NCBI GenBank assembly: GCA_947629615.1
Contig: CANRER010000062.1
Location: forward strand, 1-7,970
Reading direction: 5' to 3'
Length of the DNA: 7,970 nt
DNA from: an uncultured Clostridia bacterium
GTDB lineage: Bacteria; Bacillota; Clostridia; UMGS1883
Under the pieces are notes generated by a model, which saw nothing but the letters and a program-made list of their open reading frames with translations, was not told where the DNA came from and did no database searches. This document shows, in pieces, positions 1-6,494 of this stretch. The position numbers and the translations under genes were made by a program. How positions within the stretch are numbered: position 1 is the first letter of the stretch; the number at the start of each line of letters is the position of its first letter.

Positions 1-1969
1 GAACGATTATCTCGGCCTCGAGCGCGTCGTCGTCGGTATAATTCGGCTCGTAGCCCAAATATTTAAGCGTATCGCCGATTATGGCCGAGGCCACGGGGGC
101 CGCTATCTGGCCGCCGTAGGTCATGCCGTTGGTAGGCTCGTCAAGTATGACAAGGCACACGATGTCGGGGTCGTCGGCGGGGGCAAAGCCCACAAACGAG
201 GCCACAACGAGGTTCGAGCCGCGCGGAAACTTTTCGCTCGTGCCCGTCTTGCCGCCTATGCGGTAGCCGGGGATATAGGCGGCCTTGCCGCCGCCCTCGG
301 AAACGACCTTTTCCAGTATCTCGCGCATGGTGGCACTGGTTTCCTCGGATATAACCCTGCGCACGGTGACGGGATCGACGTTTTCAACGATGTTGCCCTC
401 GCTGTCGGTATAGCTTTTGACGATGTGCGGCTCCATCAGGCAGCCGCCGTTCACAACGGCGCTTATGGCGCATATCATTTGCAGCGGCGTAACGGTGAAG
501 GTTTGGCCGAACGAGCTTGTCGCAAGCTCAACCGGGCCCATGTCCTTTACCTCGTGGTGCGTGCCCTCCGATTCGCCGGGGATAAGAAAGCCGGTTTTTT
601 CCTTAAGGCCGAAGGCCGTGAAGTATTTGTCGAAGGTTTCGGCCCCGAGGCGCGCGCCCACGTCCATAAACACGGGGTTGCACGAGTTCATCACGCCCTC
701 CACGAAGGTCTGAGTGCCGTGGCCCTCCTCCTTCGCGCATTTTATCCTTGTGTCGGCCACAATTCTGTAGCCCGGGCAGTTGAAGGTGTCGGAAAGGGAA
801 ACCACGTTTTCCTCGAGCGCGGCGGAGGCCACGATGGCCTTGAACGTGGAGCCCGGCTCGTAGGAATCGACGACGGCCTTGTTGCGGCGCATTTTGAGCA
901 GCACCTCGTTATAGGCCGAGGCCTCGGTGGGCTCGGTCAGCTCTTCGTCGCCCTTTTCGCTTTCGCCGGCGGCTATGCGCCTTTGCGCGGCTTGATACTC
1001 CTCGGTGCGCTTTTGGAGCGTTTCGCCCACCTGCCGAAGCAGCGTTTCGTCCTCGATGGTGTTATAGTTGCTCAGGTCATAGCTCGGCGCCACCGCCATG
1101 GCGAGTATCTCCGCCGTTTTGGGGTTCATCACTATAGCGGCGGCTCCGTTGTTGAGCTTGTTTTCCTCGTAGGCGGTCTTTAGGTGCTTTTCCGCGAACT
1201 GCTGTATCGTCTTATCGACGGTCAGTATAACTCCGCCGCCGTCACTGGCGGCCTCGTAGGTTTCGTACTTAAAGGGCATTTCGCCGTTTTTCGCGCTTTT
1301 GGCCGAGCGCACGCGGCCGGCCGTGCCGCTGAGCTGCTCGTCGAGAATCTTCTCCAGCCCCTCAAGGCCCTGCCCGTCCTTGCCGGTGAAGCCCAGCACA
1401 TGGCAGAGCAGACTGCCGTTGGGGTAATAACGCTTGGCGTCCTCGGTGAATTCGATGCCCGTCAAATTCAGCTTGCGCAGCTTGTCGGCGGTATCCTTTT
1501 CCACGTTAGCCTTTACCTCGATGGAGGCGCGGTCGGTCTTGTCGAGCTGCTCGTTCAGCCACTGCTCGTCGGTGCCGAGTATCTCGGTCAGCGCGGCGAC
1601 GACCTTCTTGCGCAGCGCGTTTCTCTCGATGGGCGCGGGCGAAGCGCCCTCCTTGCGCGCCTTTTCGGCCTTGGCCTCGGCGTTCTTTTCGGCGGTGTCG
1701 TCGGCGCTTTTGATAATGCGCGGGTTGATGTATATTCTTTCCGCGCTGCCGCTTGTGGCCAGCACGTTCATGTTTCTGTCGTAAATATTGCCCCGCTTCG
1801 AGGCTATCTTTTGGTCGCGGGTCTGCTGGTTCATGGCCTCGGCCTTATAGTACGAGCCGCGCACAAGCTGAACCCAGCCCAAGCGCGCAATAAGAACAAG
1901 CCCCAGCAGCATGAAAACGGAGCTGACGAAGCGCATCCTTTTTTTAATCGCAAGCCTTCCGCCCGACAT
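1..1969 (-). CDS. Class B penicillin-binding protein (FtsI/SpoVD type), C-terminus cut off by window edge
   Basis: Membrane-anchored D,D-transpeptidase that cross-links peptidoglycan, at the septum (FtsI/PBP2B) or in the spore cortex (SpoVD). 656 codons are visible and the frame stays open to position 1. The start at 1969 follows a clear AGGAGG about 6 nt upstream. Residues about 13-36 form one N-terminal membrane segment; RGNIYDRN at 59-66 marks the start of the dimerization/pedestal domain. The transpeptidase motifs are all present: STFK with catalytic Ser374, SCN at 429-431, and KTGTS at 574-578. The last visible residues (about 637-656) resemble the linker that leads into a PASTA domain, which favours SpoVD or a PASTA-bearing FtsI; I cannot tell which, so I give no symbol. 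Two Lys/Glu/Ala-rich stretches (about 87-116 and 306-353) look like insertions compared with shorter relatives. It follows ftsL by about 100 nt in the same operon. Confidence 0.95.
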   Translation of the reverse strand, partial: MSGGRLAIKKRMRFVSSVFMLLGLVLIARLGWVQLVRGSYYKAEAMNQQTRDQKIASKRGNIYDRNMNVLATSGSAERIYINPRIIKSADDTAEKNAEAKAEKARKEGASPAPIERNALRKKVVAALTEILGTDEQWLNEQLDKTDRASIEVKANVEKDTADKLRKLNLTGIEFTEDAKRYYPNGSLLCHVLGFTGKDGQGLEGLEKILDEQLSGTAGRVRSAKSAKNGEMPFKYETYEAASDGGGVILTVDKTIQQFAEKHLKTAYEENKLNNGAAAIVMNPKTAEILAMAVAPSYDLSNYNTIEDETLLRQVGETLQKRTEEYQAAQRRIAAGESEKGDEELTEPTEASAYNEVLLKMRRNKAVVDSYEPGSTFKAIVASAALEENVVSLSDTFNCPGYRIVADTRIKCAKEEGHGTQTFVEGVMNSCNPVFMDVGARLGAETFDKYFTAFGLKEKTGFLIPGESEGTHHEVKDMGPVELATSSFGQTFTVTPLQMICAISAVVNGGCLMEPHIVKSYTDSEGNIVENVDPVTVRRVISEETSATMREILEKVVSEGGGKAAYIPGYRIGGKTGTSEKFPRGSNLVVASFVGFAPADDPDIVCLVILDEPTNGMTYGGQIAAPVASAIIGDTLKYLGYEPNYTDDDALEAEIIV

Positions 1970-1993
1970 GGAAAAACCTCCTAACAAACAGCG

Positions 1994-2033
1994 CGCCCCC
2001 GTGCGTACCTTTTTCTGTGCGCCTTCGGGGGCG
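1994..2033 (-). other. Intercistronic stem-loop between ftsL and the PBP gene
   Basis: A perfect 8-bp GC-rich inverted repeat (CGCCCCCG at 1994-2001, CGGGGGCG at 2026-2033) with a 24-nt loop lies in the 100-nt gap, roughly 25 nt before the PBP start. Neither strand shows a solid T-tract right after it, so it is not a convincing terminator. It could be an mRNA processing or stability element; its function is unknown. Confidence 0.4.
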
Positions 2034-2069
2034 GTTATTTTTCCTGCTCCGATTAATTCTACTTTACCG

Positions 2070-2573
2070 TCAATACAAATATTCCGCGATGGCGGCAACT
2101 TTGTTAAAAAACTGGCTCAAGCCGCCGGTGCCGCTGTCCTCGGCGAGAATTTCGCCGCTGTCCTCGCCGCCGAGGCTTATGTATACCTTCTGCGACTCGC
2201 TCGCCTGCTGAAGGCCGAGCTCGGCGGCCTTTTCCTCAACGGCTACAAGGCTGCCGCCGCCCTCGATTTCGGAGCTTAACTGCTCCGCCCGCGAGGAAAG
2301 CGTTTCGAGCCGCTCCTTGCTTTGGCTCAGCTCCTTGTAATCTGTATTAAGCTCCGCCTTGAACATAAGCACCGTCAGTGCCATTGCAAAAAGGGCGATG
2401 GTAACGGCTACCACTGCGCTCTTTTGTTGGGAGGTTAATTGGCGCTGACGGGGCTTCGCCGCGCGGCGGCGCCGCCGTCTGGCGGCCTCCTCGGCGGCCT
2501 GTTCCGGGATAATAAGCGCGTAATCGTTGGGCTTTAGCGCGTTGGATCCGTCGTTTTCAAACATAATTATCAT
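2070..2573 (-). CDS. ftsL: FtsL-like cell division protein
   Basis: Small bitopic septum protein expected to join the FtsL-DivIC(FtsB)-DivIB(FtsQ) complex that activates septal peptidoglycan synthesis. It has 167 residues: a cytoplasmic N-terminus with a six-arginine run (32-37), one membrane helix at about 53-71, then a heptad-like Glu/Leu/Ser coiled coil at about 72-104. The segment 112-132 (VEEKAAELGLQ...KVYI) resembles the conserved end of FtsL/DivIC coiled coils. A Gly/Glu/Ser-rich tail ending in a possible amphipathic helix (152-167) is longer than usual. Identification rests on topology plus position between rsmH and the PBP gene, because FtsL sequence is poorly conserved. The start at 2573 lies 6 nt past the rsmH stop and would be translationally coupled; the ATG at 2564 (164 aa) is equally possible, as a weak GGGA sits 9 nt before it. 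Confidence 0.88.
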   Translation of the reverse strand: MIIMFENDGSNALKPNDYALIIPEQAAEEAARRRRRRAAKPRQRQLTSQQKSAVVAVTIALFAMALTVLMFKAELNTDYKELSQSKERLETLSSRAEQLSSEIEGGGSLVAVEEKAAELGLQQASESQKVYISLGGEDSGEILAEDSGTGGLSQFFNKVAAIAEYLY

Positions 2574-2579
2574 TCCCGA

Positions 2580-3518
2580 CTATATGATTTTTTCCGCCGC
2601 CCGAAGCTTACTGCTTCTGGCGCGGGGGTTATTTGCCAATTCTTCATCGGTCGGCGTCACGGGCTTTCTGCCAAGCAGCCGCACCGCTGGCCGTCTGCCG
2701 CACACGCAGACCGGGAAGTCCTTCGGGCAGACGCAGCCGCGCGCAAGCTCGGCAAAGGTATCCTTGACTATTCTGTCCTCAAGGCTGTGGAAGGTAATAA
2801 CGGCTATCCTGCCGCCGGGGCGAAGCTTGTCCACGCCGTCCCTGATGGCGTTCGCGAGGATTTCAAGCTCGCCGTTCACCTCTATCCTTATGGCTTGAAA
2901 CGTTCGTTTCGCGGGGTGGGGGCCGTCTTTTCTGGCTCCCTTCGGCACGGCCGCCTTGATGATTTCCACAAGTCGGCCCGTCGTATTTATCGGCTCTCTT
3001 TCGCGGGCCTCGACGATGAATTTCGCTATCCGCGCGGCCCAGCGTTCCTCGCCGTAGTCGCTTATCACGCGGGCAAGCTCCTCCTCGCCGTATTCGTTCA
3101 CCACCTCGCGGGCCGAGAGCGGCGCGGAGGTATCCATTCTCATATCGAGCGGAGCGTCATGCATATACGAAAACCCGCGCTCCGGCCTGTCGAGCTGCGG
3201 CGACGACACGCCGAGGTCGGCCACAATGCCGTCGAGCGCCGGCTCGCCGAGCCGTTCGAGTATGCTTTTTATATTGCTGAAATTGTCGTGCGCCGCCGTA
3301 AAGCGTTCGCCGTAGGGCCGCAGCCTTTCGACGCAGCTTTCGATGGCCGCCGCGTCCTTGTCAATGCCTATCACGCGGCCGCCGAGGCTCAAAATGCGCT
3401 CCGTATGGCCGCCGCCACCGAGGGTGAAGTCGGCGTAAAGCCCGCCGGGGCGCACGGCAAGCGCGTCCACGGCTTCGCGTAGCATGACCGTCGCGTGCTT
3501 AAAGCCGCCGTTTTCCAT
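2580..3518 (-). CDS. rsmH: 16S rRNA (cytosine(1402)-N(4))-methyltransferase RsmH (MraW)
   Basis: SAM-dependent enzyme that N4-methylates C1402 in the decoding centre of 16S rRNA, acting in the cytoplasm on the small subunit. 312 residues, the usual length. The opening KHATVMLREAVDAL (7-20) is typical of the family. The SAM-binding region is DFTLGGGGHT at 30-39, with acidic GIDKD at 51-55. The family signature DLGVSSPQLD is at 100-109, followed by RGFSY; HPAKRTFQAIRI and ITFHSLEDRIVK occur further on. A cysteine-bearing loop (CVCPKDFPVCVCG) is also usual in clostridial RsmH. The start at 3518 follows a purine-rich GGGGAGAGG. Its stop almost abuts ftsL. A mobile-element-like repeat separates it from mraZ, so its expression depends either on read-through of that repeat or on a promoter that I could not identify. 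Confidence 0.98.
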   Translation of the reverse strand: MENGGFKHATVMLREAVDALAVRPGGLYADFTLGGGGHTERILSLGGRVIGIDKDAAAIESCVERLRPYGERFTAAHDNFSNIKSILERLGEPALDGIVADLGVSSPQLDRPERGFSYMHDAPLDMRMDTSAPLSAREVVNEYGEEELARVISDYGEERWAARIAKFIVEAREREPINTTGRLVEIIKAAVPKGARKDGPHPAKRTFQAIRIEVNGELEILANAIRDGVDKLRPGGRIAVITFHSLEDRIVKDTFAELARGCVCPKDFPVCVCGRRPAVRLLGRKPVTPTDEELANNPRARSSKLRAAEKII

Positions 3519-3532
3519 GACCTCTCCCCTCT

Positions 3533-3556
3533 TTTTCGGGCTTATTTTCGGGCTTT
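3533..3556. repeat. 12-bp tandem repeat, two copies
   Basis: TTTTCGGGCTTA (3533-3544) is followed at once by TTTTCGGGCTTT (3545-3556), one mismatch, just upstream of the rsmH ribosome binding site. Probably incidental, but it lies in the rsmH leader. Confidence 0.5.
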
Positions 3557-3575
3557 ATTTGGCAAGATTTATTTC

Positions 3576-3747
3576 ATGTAAACACTGATTAAATCCGGTG
3601 CGTTGATTGGCGAGAAAAATTTTCACGAGGCAAGGCAAAAAGCGCAGGAATACTTTGTGTATTCCGAGCATTTTTAACGCGGCATCGGGGAAATTTGGCC
3701 GCCAAGCGACGTGCTGAGCGAAAGCGGGATTTAATCAGTGTTTACAT
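3576..3747. mobile_element. MITE-like element, 172 bp, with 21-bp perfect terminal inverted repeats
   Basis: The arms at 3576-3596 and 3727-3747 are exact reverse complements over 21 bp; both contain AACACTGATTAAATCC when read inward from each end. The interior is itself an imperfect palindrome: TTGGCG near the left arm matches CGCCAA near the right arm, AAAAAGCGC partly matches GCATTTTT, and the centre is a 7-bp hairpin (GGAATAC 3647-3653, GTATTCC 3659-3665, 5-nt loop). There is no ORF inside. A TA dinucleotide occurs at each end of the arms, compatible with a TA-targeting (Tc1/mariner/IS630-like) origin, but a target duplication cannot be proven from one copy. The right arm overlaps the last codon and stop of mraZ. 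The element splits mraZ from rsmH and, if transcribed, would fold into a long hairpin RNA. Confidence 0.8.
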
Positions 3748-4182
3748 AAGAGTATCCAGCCGCTCGGCAGCCTCCTCGAGGCTTAGCCCGCCGTCGTTGT
3801 TATAAGCGTCCCAGGTTTCCTTCGCCCAAATCTCTACATGGTCGCCCACGCCGATTATCACGACCTCCTTGACGAGGCCCGCATAGGCGCGGTGCGCCTG
3901 TGAAAGCAGGATTTTGCCCTGCTTGTCCGGCACAGGCTCCTCCACGCCTGCGAGGAAGGTTCTTTGCAGCTTTCTCGCGGCGATGTTTGTTCCGGGGTAG
4001 CTGAGGAGCTTGTCCCTGAAACGCTCCCAGTTTTCTCTATCGTAAATGCTCAGGCACCCGTCGTAGCCCTTCGTCACATGAAAGCCCTCGCCGAGCTGCT
4101 CGCGGTACCTTGCGGGAAGGGTTACGCGGCCCTTGGTGTCCATATTGAAGTTAAATTCGCCGATAAATTCGCGAGCCGCCAT
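3742..4182 (-). CDS. mraZ: MraZ, transcriptional regulator of the division/cell-wall operon
   Basis: DNA-binding protein with two tandem SpoVT/AbrB-like swapped-hairpin domains that forms ring oligomers and usually represses its own dcw operon by binding short direct repeats in its promoter. 146 residues, the normal length. The first domain opens with GEFNFNMDTKGRVTLPARYR (8-27), matching the family signature; the second copy covers about residues 80-126 (PDKQGKILLSQAHRAYAGL and onward). The ATG at 4182 follows AGGGGG 7 nt upstream. Its last codon (ATG, Met146) and its TAA stop lie inside the right inverted repeat of the element at 3576-3747, so the native 3' end has probably been replaced by the insertion with little loss of length. 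It is first in the operon, directly downstream of its own promoter and candidate operator. Confidence 0.97.
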   Translation of the reverse strand: MAAREFIGEFNFNMDTKGRVTLPARYREQLGEGFHVTKGYDGCLSIYDRENWERFRDKLLSYPGTNIAARKLQRTFLAGVEEPVPDKQGKILLSQAHRAYAGLVKEVVIIGVGDHVEIWAKETWDAYNNDGGLSLEEAAERLDTLM

Positions 4183-4339
4183 ATCCCCGCCCCCTTTTTT
4201 CGTATGCTTGATGGCCGTGCAAACGGCGTAAAGCCGCGGATTTGTGCTCCCGCGGAGGGCGATTTCTTCAGATGTCCGTCAACGCTGCCTCTCGCCCTCC
4301 ACAGTTGCACAAAGTTGCACAATATTGCACCACATTGTT
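4183..4339 (-). other. 5' leader of the mraZ operon
   Basis: About 150 nt from the predicted transcription start to mraZ. It carries the repeat operator at its start, a CCGCGG pair (4234-4239 and 4250-4255) able to form a 6-bp stem, and a GCCGT-GCAA-ACGGC hairpin (4214-4227). No coding signal is visible and no known riboswitch was recognised. Confidence 0.5.
4305..4330 (-). promoter_or_regulatory. Candidate MraZ operator (three 10-bp-spaced repeats)
   Basis: TTGCAC on the plus strand (GTGCAA in the direction of transcription) occurs at 4305-4310, 4315-4320 and 4325-4330, an exact 10-bp period. GTGG motifs flank it on both sides on the minus strand. MraZ proteins are known to bind three or so G-rich short direct repeats spaced by one helical turn (TGGGN in E. 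coli, GTG-containing boxes in mycoplasmas). The array begins right after the -10 box, where bound MraZ would block initiation or early elongation. Confidence 0.75.
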
Positions 4340-4368
4340 ATTTTACACCTATTCGAAAAAAAATGCAA
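4340..4368 (-). promoter_or_regulatory. Sigma-A-type promoter of the mraZ operon
   Basis: Reading the minus strand, a -35 box TTGCAT (4363-4368) and -10 box TAAAAT (4340-4345) are separated by exactly 17 bp, inside an AT-rich stretch. Transcription should start near 4333, at the upstream edge of the repeat operator. Confidence 0.75.
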
Positions 4369-4412
4369 CCCTTTTTTGAAAAAATTTTTGAATTTTTTCG
4401 TATTTTTTTCAC

Positions 4413-4440
4413 GAAAAAAAGCGGCGGTTTTTACCGCCGC
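4413..4440 (-). terminator. Rho-independent terminator, second after amt
   Basis: On the minus strand, GCGGCGGT-AAAA-ACCGCCGC (8-bp GC-rich stem, 4421-4440) is followed directly by seven T. It backs up the amt terminator and insulates the mraZ promoter about 45 bp downstream. Confidence 0.88.
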
Positions 4441-4493
4441 AAAATAAGCCGTTAGTTATCATTATATTCGTTACTTGCTTTAATAACGGACAG

Positions 4494-4528
4494 ACGCAAA
4501 AATCCGCCTTTACGGCGGATTTTTGCGT
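4494..4528. terminator. Bidirectional rho-independent terminator just after amt
   Basis: A 15-bp perfect stem (4494-4508 with 4514-4528) around a 5-nt loop. The GC core CCGCC/GGCGG is followed by TTTTT on either strand, so it can act in both directions. It begins 17 nt after the amt stop codon; there is no plus-strand gene entering it, so it most likely serves amt. Confidence 0.88.
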
Positions 4529-4544
4529 TACCTTAATATTTATT

Positions 4545-6293
4545 TTACCACTGATCCTCGCCCTGAAGCGCGTCGTAGCCCTCCTCGCCAGTACGAACCT
4601 TGATAACGTTTTCAACGTCGTAAACGAAGATCTTGCCGTCGCCGATATTGCCGGTATAAAGCGACTTCTTGGCGGCGTCCACGACAGCGTCAACAGGCAC
4701 GGCGCTGACAACAATCTCTACCTTTATCTTGGGCAGGAGGTTCATCTCGCGGGCGACGCCACGGTAATAGGTGGTCTTGCCGGCCTGCACTCCGCAGCCC
4801 AAAACCTGAGTTACCGTCATGCCGGTAACGCCGATTTCCTCCATTGCGGCCTTGAGGTCCTCGAACTTGGACTGCTTCATTATGATAACGACCTTGCTGA
4901 TGGGGCGGCCGTTTTCGTCGGTAGTAACCGTTTTGGACGGAACGTTCTTCACGGCTACGGTGTCCTTGGCGGCGACGGTTGACGCGGGCGCGCCGTCCTT
5001 GTAGGTGGTCGTCAGAACCGTCGGTACGGCCTGAACGAAGTCGGCGTAGGCGCTTTCAAGGCCGTGCTCGTAGGTGTCGAGGCCGCCCATTTCCTCCTCG
5101 GGAGTGACGCGGAGACCGACGGTCTTTTTGATTATCGTGAAGATTATGAGCATCGTCACCGTCGTCCACGCGAGAATTGCCGCGATGCCAAGAACCTGAA
5201 TACCGAACTGGCGCAGACCGCCGCCGTAGAACAGGCCGCCGTCCACGGCAAGAAGGCCGGCCGCGAGCGTACCCCAGATGCCGTTGGCGAAATGAACCGC
5301 CACCGCGCCGACGGGGTCGTCGATATGAAGCTTGTTATCCATGACCTCGACAACAACGACGACGAGTATGCCGGAAACCGCGCCCACCACAATCGAGCCG
5401 AGGGCGTCGAGCCGAGCGCAGCCGGCGGTTATGCCGACAAGACCCGCGAGCGAGGCGTTAAGCGTCATGGAAACGTCGGGCTTGCCGTACTTTATCCAAG
5501 TGAAAATCATCGTCACGCAGCAGGCGACCGCCGGAGCGATGGTGGTGGTGACGAAAATGGAGGCGAGGCCGCCGACGCCGTCGAGCTGAGTGGCGGCGGC
5601 TCCGTTGAAGCCGTACCAGCCGAACCACAGAATGAAGCAGCCCAATGCGCCGAGCGTCAGGCTGTGGCCGGGAATGGCCTTGGCCGTGATTTTGCCGGTT
5701 TTGGCGTCCTTAACATACTTGCCGATACGCGGCCCGAGCATGGCCGCGCCGATAAGGGCGGCCGTTCCGCCGACGGTGTGTATCGCGGCGGAGCCGGCGA
5801 AGTCGATAAAGCCGAGCTTCGCGAGCCAGCCCTGCGAGTTCCACACCCAGCCCGCCTCGATGGGGTATACCACAAGGCTGATTGCGCCGCTGTAAATGCA
5901 GTAGGAGATGAATTTTGTTCTTTCAGCCATCGCGCCCGAAACGATTGTCGCGGCGGTGGCGCAGAACACAAGGTTGAACACGAAGCTCGACCATTCAAAG
6001 TTGGCGTAATCGGTGAATATGCCGAGATTGGGCACGCCGAACAGGCCCATCACGTAATCCTCGCTCATCATAAGCCCGAAGCCCAGCAAAATGAAAACCA
6101 CCGTGCCTATGCAGAAGTCCATAAGGTTTTTCATTATGATGTTGCCCGCGTTCTTCGCGCGGGTGAAGCCGGCCTCGACCATAGCGAAGCCGCACTGCAT
6201 GAAGAACACCAGCGCGGCGCCGATAAGGAACCACACCGCGTAAACCTCGGTTCCCACCGTTTCGTGAACCAAGCTTACAATTTCTTCGTTCAT
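4545..6293 (-). CDS. amt: Ammonium transporter (Amt/Rh family) fused to a C-terminal PII (GlnK-like) domain
   Basis: Ammonium channel of the cytoplasmic membrane carrying its own nitrogen sensor. 582 residues, against about 400-430 for plain Amt. The start at 6293 follows AGGAGG at 8-nt spacing; the open frame further upstream lacks coding character. Residues 1-415 form an 11-helix Amt: phenylalanine gate region 110, D164, pore twin histidines H172 (AIHTVGG) and H334 (AVHFANGIWG), WFGWYGFN at 223-230, and the cytoplasmic tail EEEMGGLDTYEHG (399-411). A linker spans about 416-463. Residues 464-572 are PII: T-loop 499-522, with Q503 and K522 at known ATP/2-oxoglutarate sites, B-loop YTGNIGDGKIFV (546-557) and VRTGE (566-570). 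Free GlnK plugs AmtB with a T-loop arginine, retained here as R511 in YRG. The uridylylated Tyr51 position of GlnK is Arg515, so control by uridylylation is unlikely. It is divergent from glutamate synthase. Confidence 0.97.
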   Translation of the reverse strand: MNEEIVSLVHETVGTEVYAVWFLIGAALVFFMQCGFAMVEAGFTRAKNAGNIIMKNLMDFCIGTVVFILLGFGLMMSEDYVMGLFGVPNLGIFTDYANFEWSSFVFNLVFCATAATIVSGAMAERTKFISYCIYSGAISLVVYPIEAGWVWNSQGWLAKLGFIDFAGSAAIHTVGGTAALIGAAMLGPRIGKYVKDAKTGKITAKAIPGHSLTLGALGCFILWFGWYGFNGAAATQLDGVGGLASIFVTTTIAPAVACCVTMIFTWIKYGKPDVSMTLNASLAGLVGITAGCARLDALGSIVVGAVSGILVVVVVEVMDNKLHIDDPVGAVAVHFANGIWGTLAAGLLAVDGGLFYGGGLRQFGIQVLGIAAILAWTTVTMLIIFTIIKKTVGLRVTPEEEMGGLDTYEHGLESAYADFVQAVPTVLTTTYKDGAPASTVAAKDTVAVKNVPSKTVTTDENGRPISKVVIIMKQSKFEDLKAAMEEIGVTGMTVTQVLGCGVQAGKTTYYRGVAREMNLLPKIKVEIVVSAVPVDAVVDAAKKSLYTGNIGDGKIFVYDVENVIKVRTGEEGYDALQGEDQW

Positions 6294-6374
6294 AAAAAAT
6301 TCCTCCTTCCGGCATTTAAGCCGAACAAAATTAATAAAATATAGCGCGCTCCCACACCCCGACGGGGGCTTTGG

Positions 6375-6390
6375 AGTACGCCATTGTACC
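6375..6390 (-). promoter_or_regulatory. Second AANGGC hexaloop hairpin in the amt leader
   Basis: In the amt leader RNA, GGUAC (6390-6386) pairs with GUACU (6379-6375) around loop AAUGGC (6385-6380), closed by C-G, with one G-U pair. The loop has A at position 1 and G at position 4, as in the 5'-terminal hairpin 81 nt upstream. The following CUCC could instead pair with GGAG about 20 nt on. The same bases contain an extended -10-like TGGTACAAT, so a second promoter is an alternative reading. Confidence 0.45.
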
Positions 6391-6435
6391 ATATAACAAA
6401 GTATGCCGCGAAGCCCGTTCTGTTTCCTCCGCGGC

Positions 6436-6483
6436 AAAAAGAAAAAGGCGCGGCAGAAATTGAATCAACTCCACAGCGCCTTT
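6436..6483 (-). terminator. Attenuator-type terminator in the amt leader
   Basis: Just after the amt promoter, AAAGGCGC (6483-6476) pairs with GCGCCTTT (6451-6444) around a 24-nt loop, followed by TTCTTTTT. This is an intrinsic terminator about 150 nt before the amt start with no gene ending before it, so it should act as premature termination. Its 5' arm is also the loop and 3' stem of the hexaloop hairpin at 6472-6489, so the two folds exclude each other. Confidence 0.72.
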
Positions 6484-6489
6484 GCTATG
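6472..6489 (-). promoter_or_regulatory. Candidate antiterminator hairpin at the 5' end of the amt transcript
   Basis: CAUAGC (6489-6484) pairs with GCUGUG (6477-6472), a 6-bp stem with one U-G pair, around the hexaloop AAAGGC. A at position 1 and G at position 4 match the loops bound by ANTAR antiterminator proteins (NasR, EutV type). The hairpin begins at the predicted transcription start and competes with the terminator at 6436-6483. Confidence 0.55.
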
Positions 6490-6494
6490 CGTTT

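Noticed and set aside
425..1984. Two long plus-strand open frames (425-1183 and 1184-1984) opposite the PBP gene
   Set aside because: They are antisense shadows of a GC-rich gene with all its catalytic motifs on the minus strand; their translations look like no protein family and are rich in His, Gly, Arg and Ala as expected for reverse frames.
2787..3482. 231-codon plus-strand open frame opposite rsmH
   Set aside because: Antisense shadow of a complete RsmH gene with all family motifs.
4305..4330. CRISPR-like or minisatellite array
   Set aside because: Three repeats of 6-7 bp at 10-bp period with promoter-proximal position fit protein binding boxes, not an array with spacers.
5064..6344. 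426-codon plus-strand open frame opposite amt
   Set aside because: The minus strand encodes a complete Amt-PII protein; this translation is a His/Glu/Ala-rich antisense artefact with no ribosome binding site.
6294..6437. N-terminal extension of amt from a TTG at 6437 or an ATG at 6392
   Set aside because: The added residues are Arg/Pro-rich with no transporter character, the segment holds the leader RNA structures, and a strong AGGAGG sits before the ATG at 6293.
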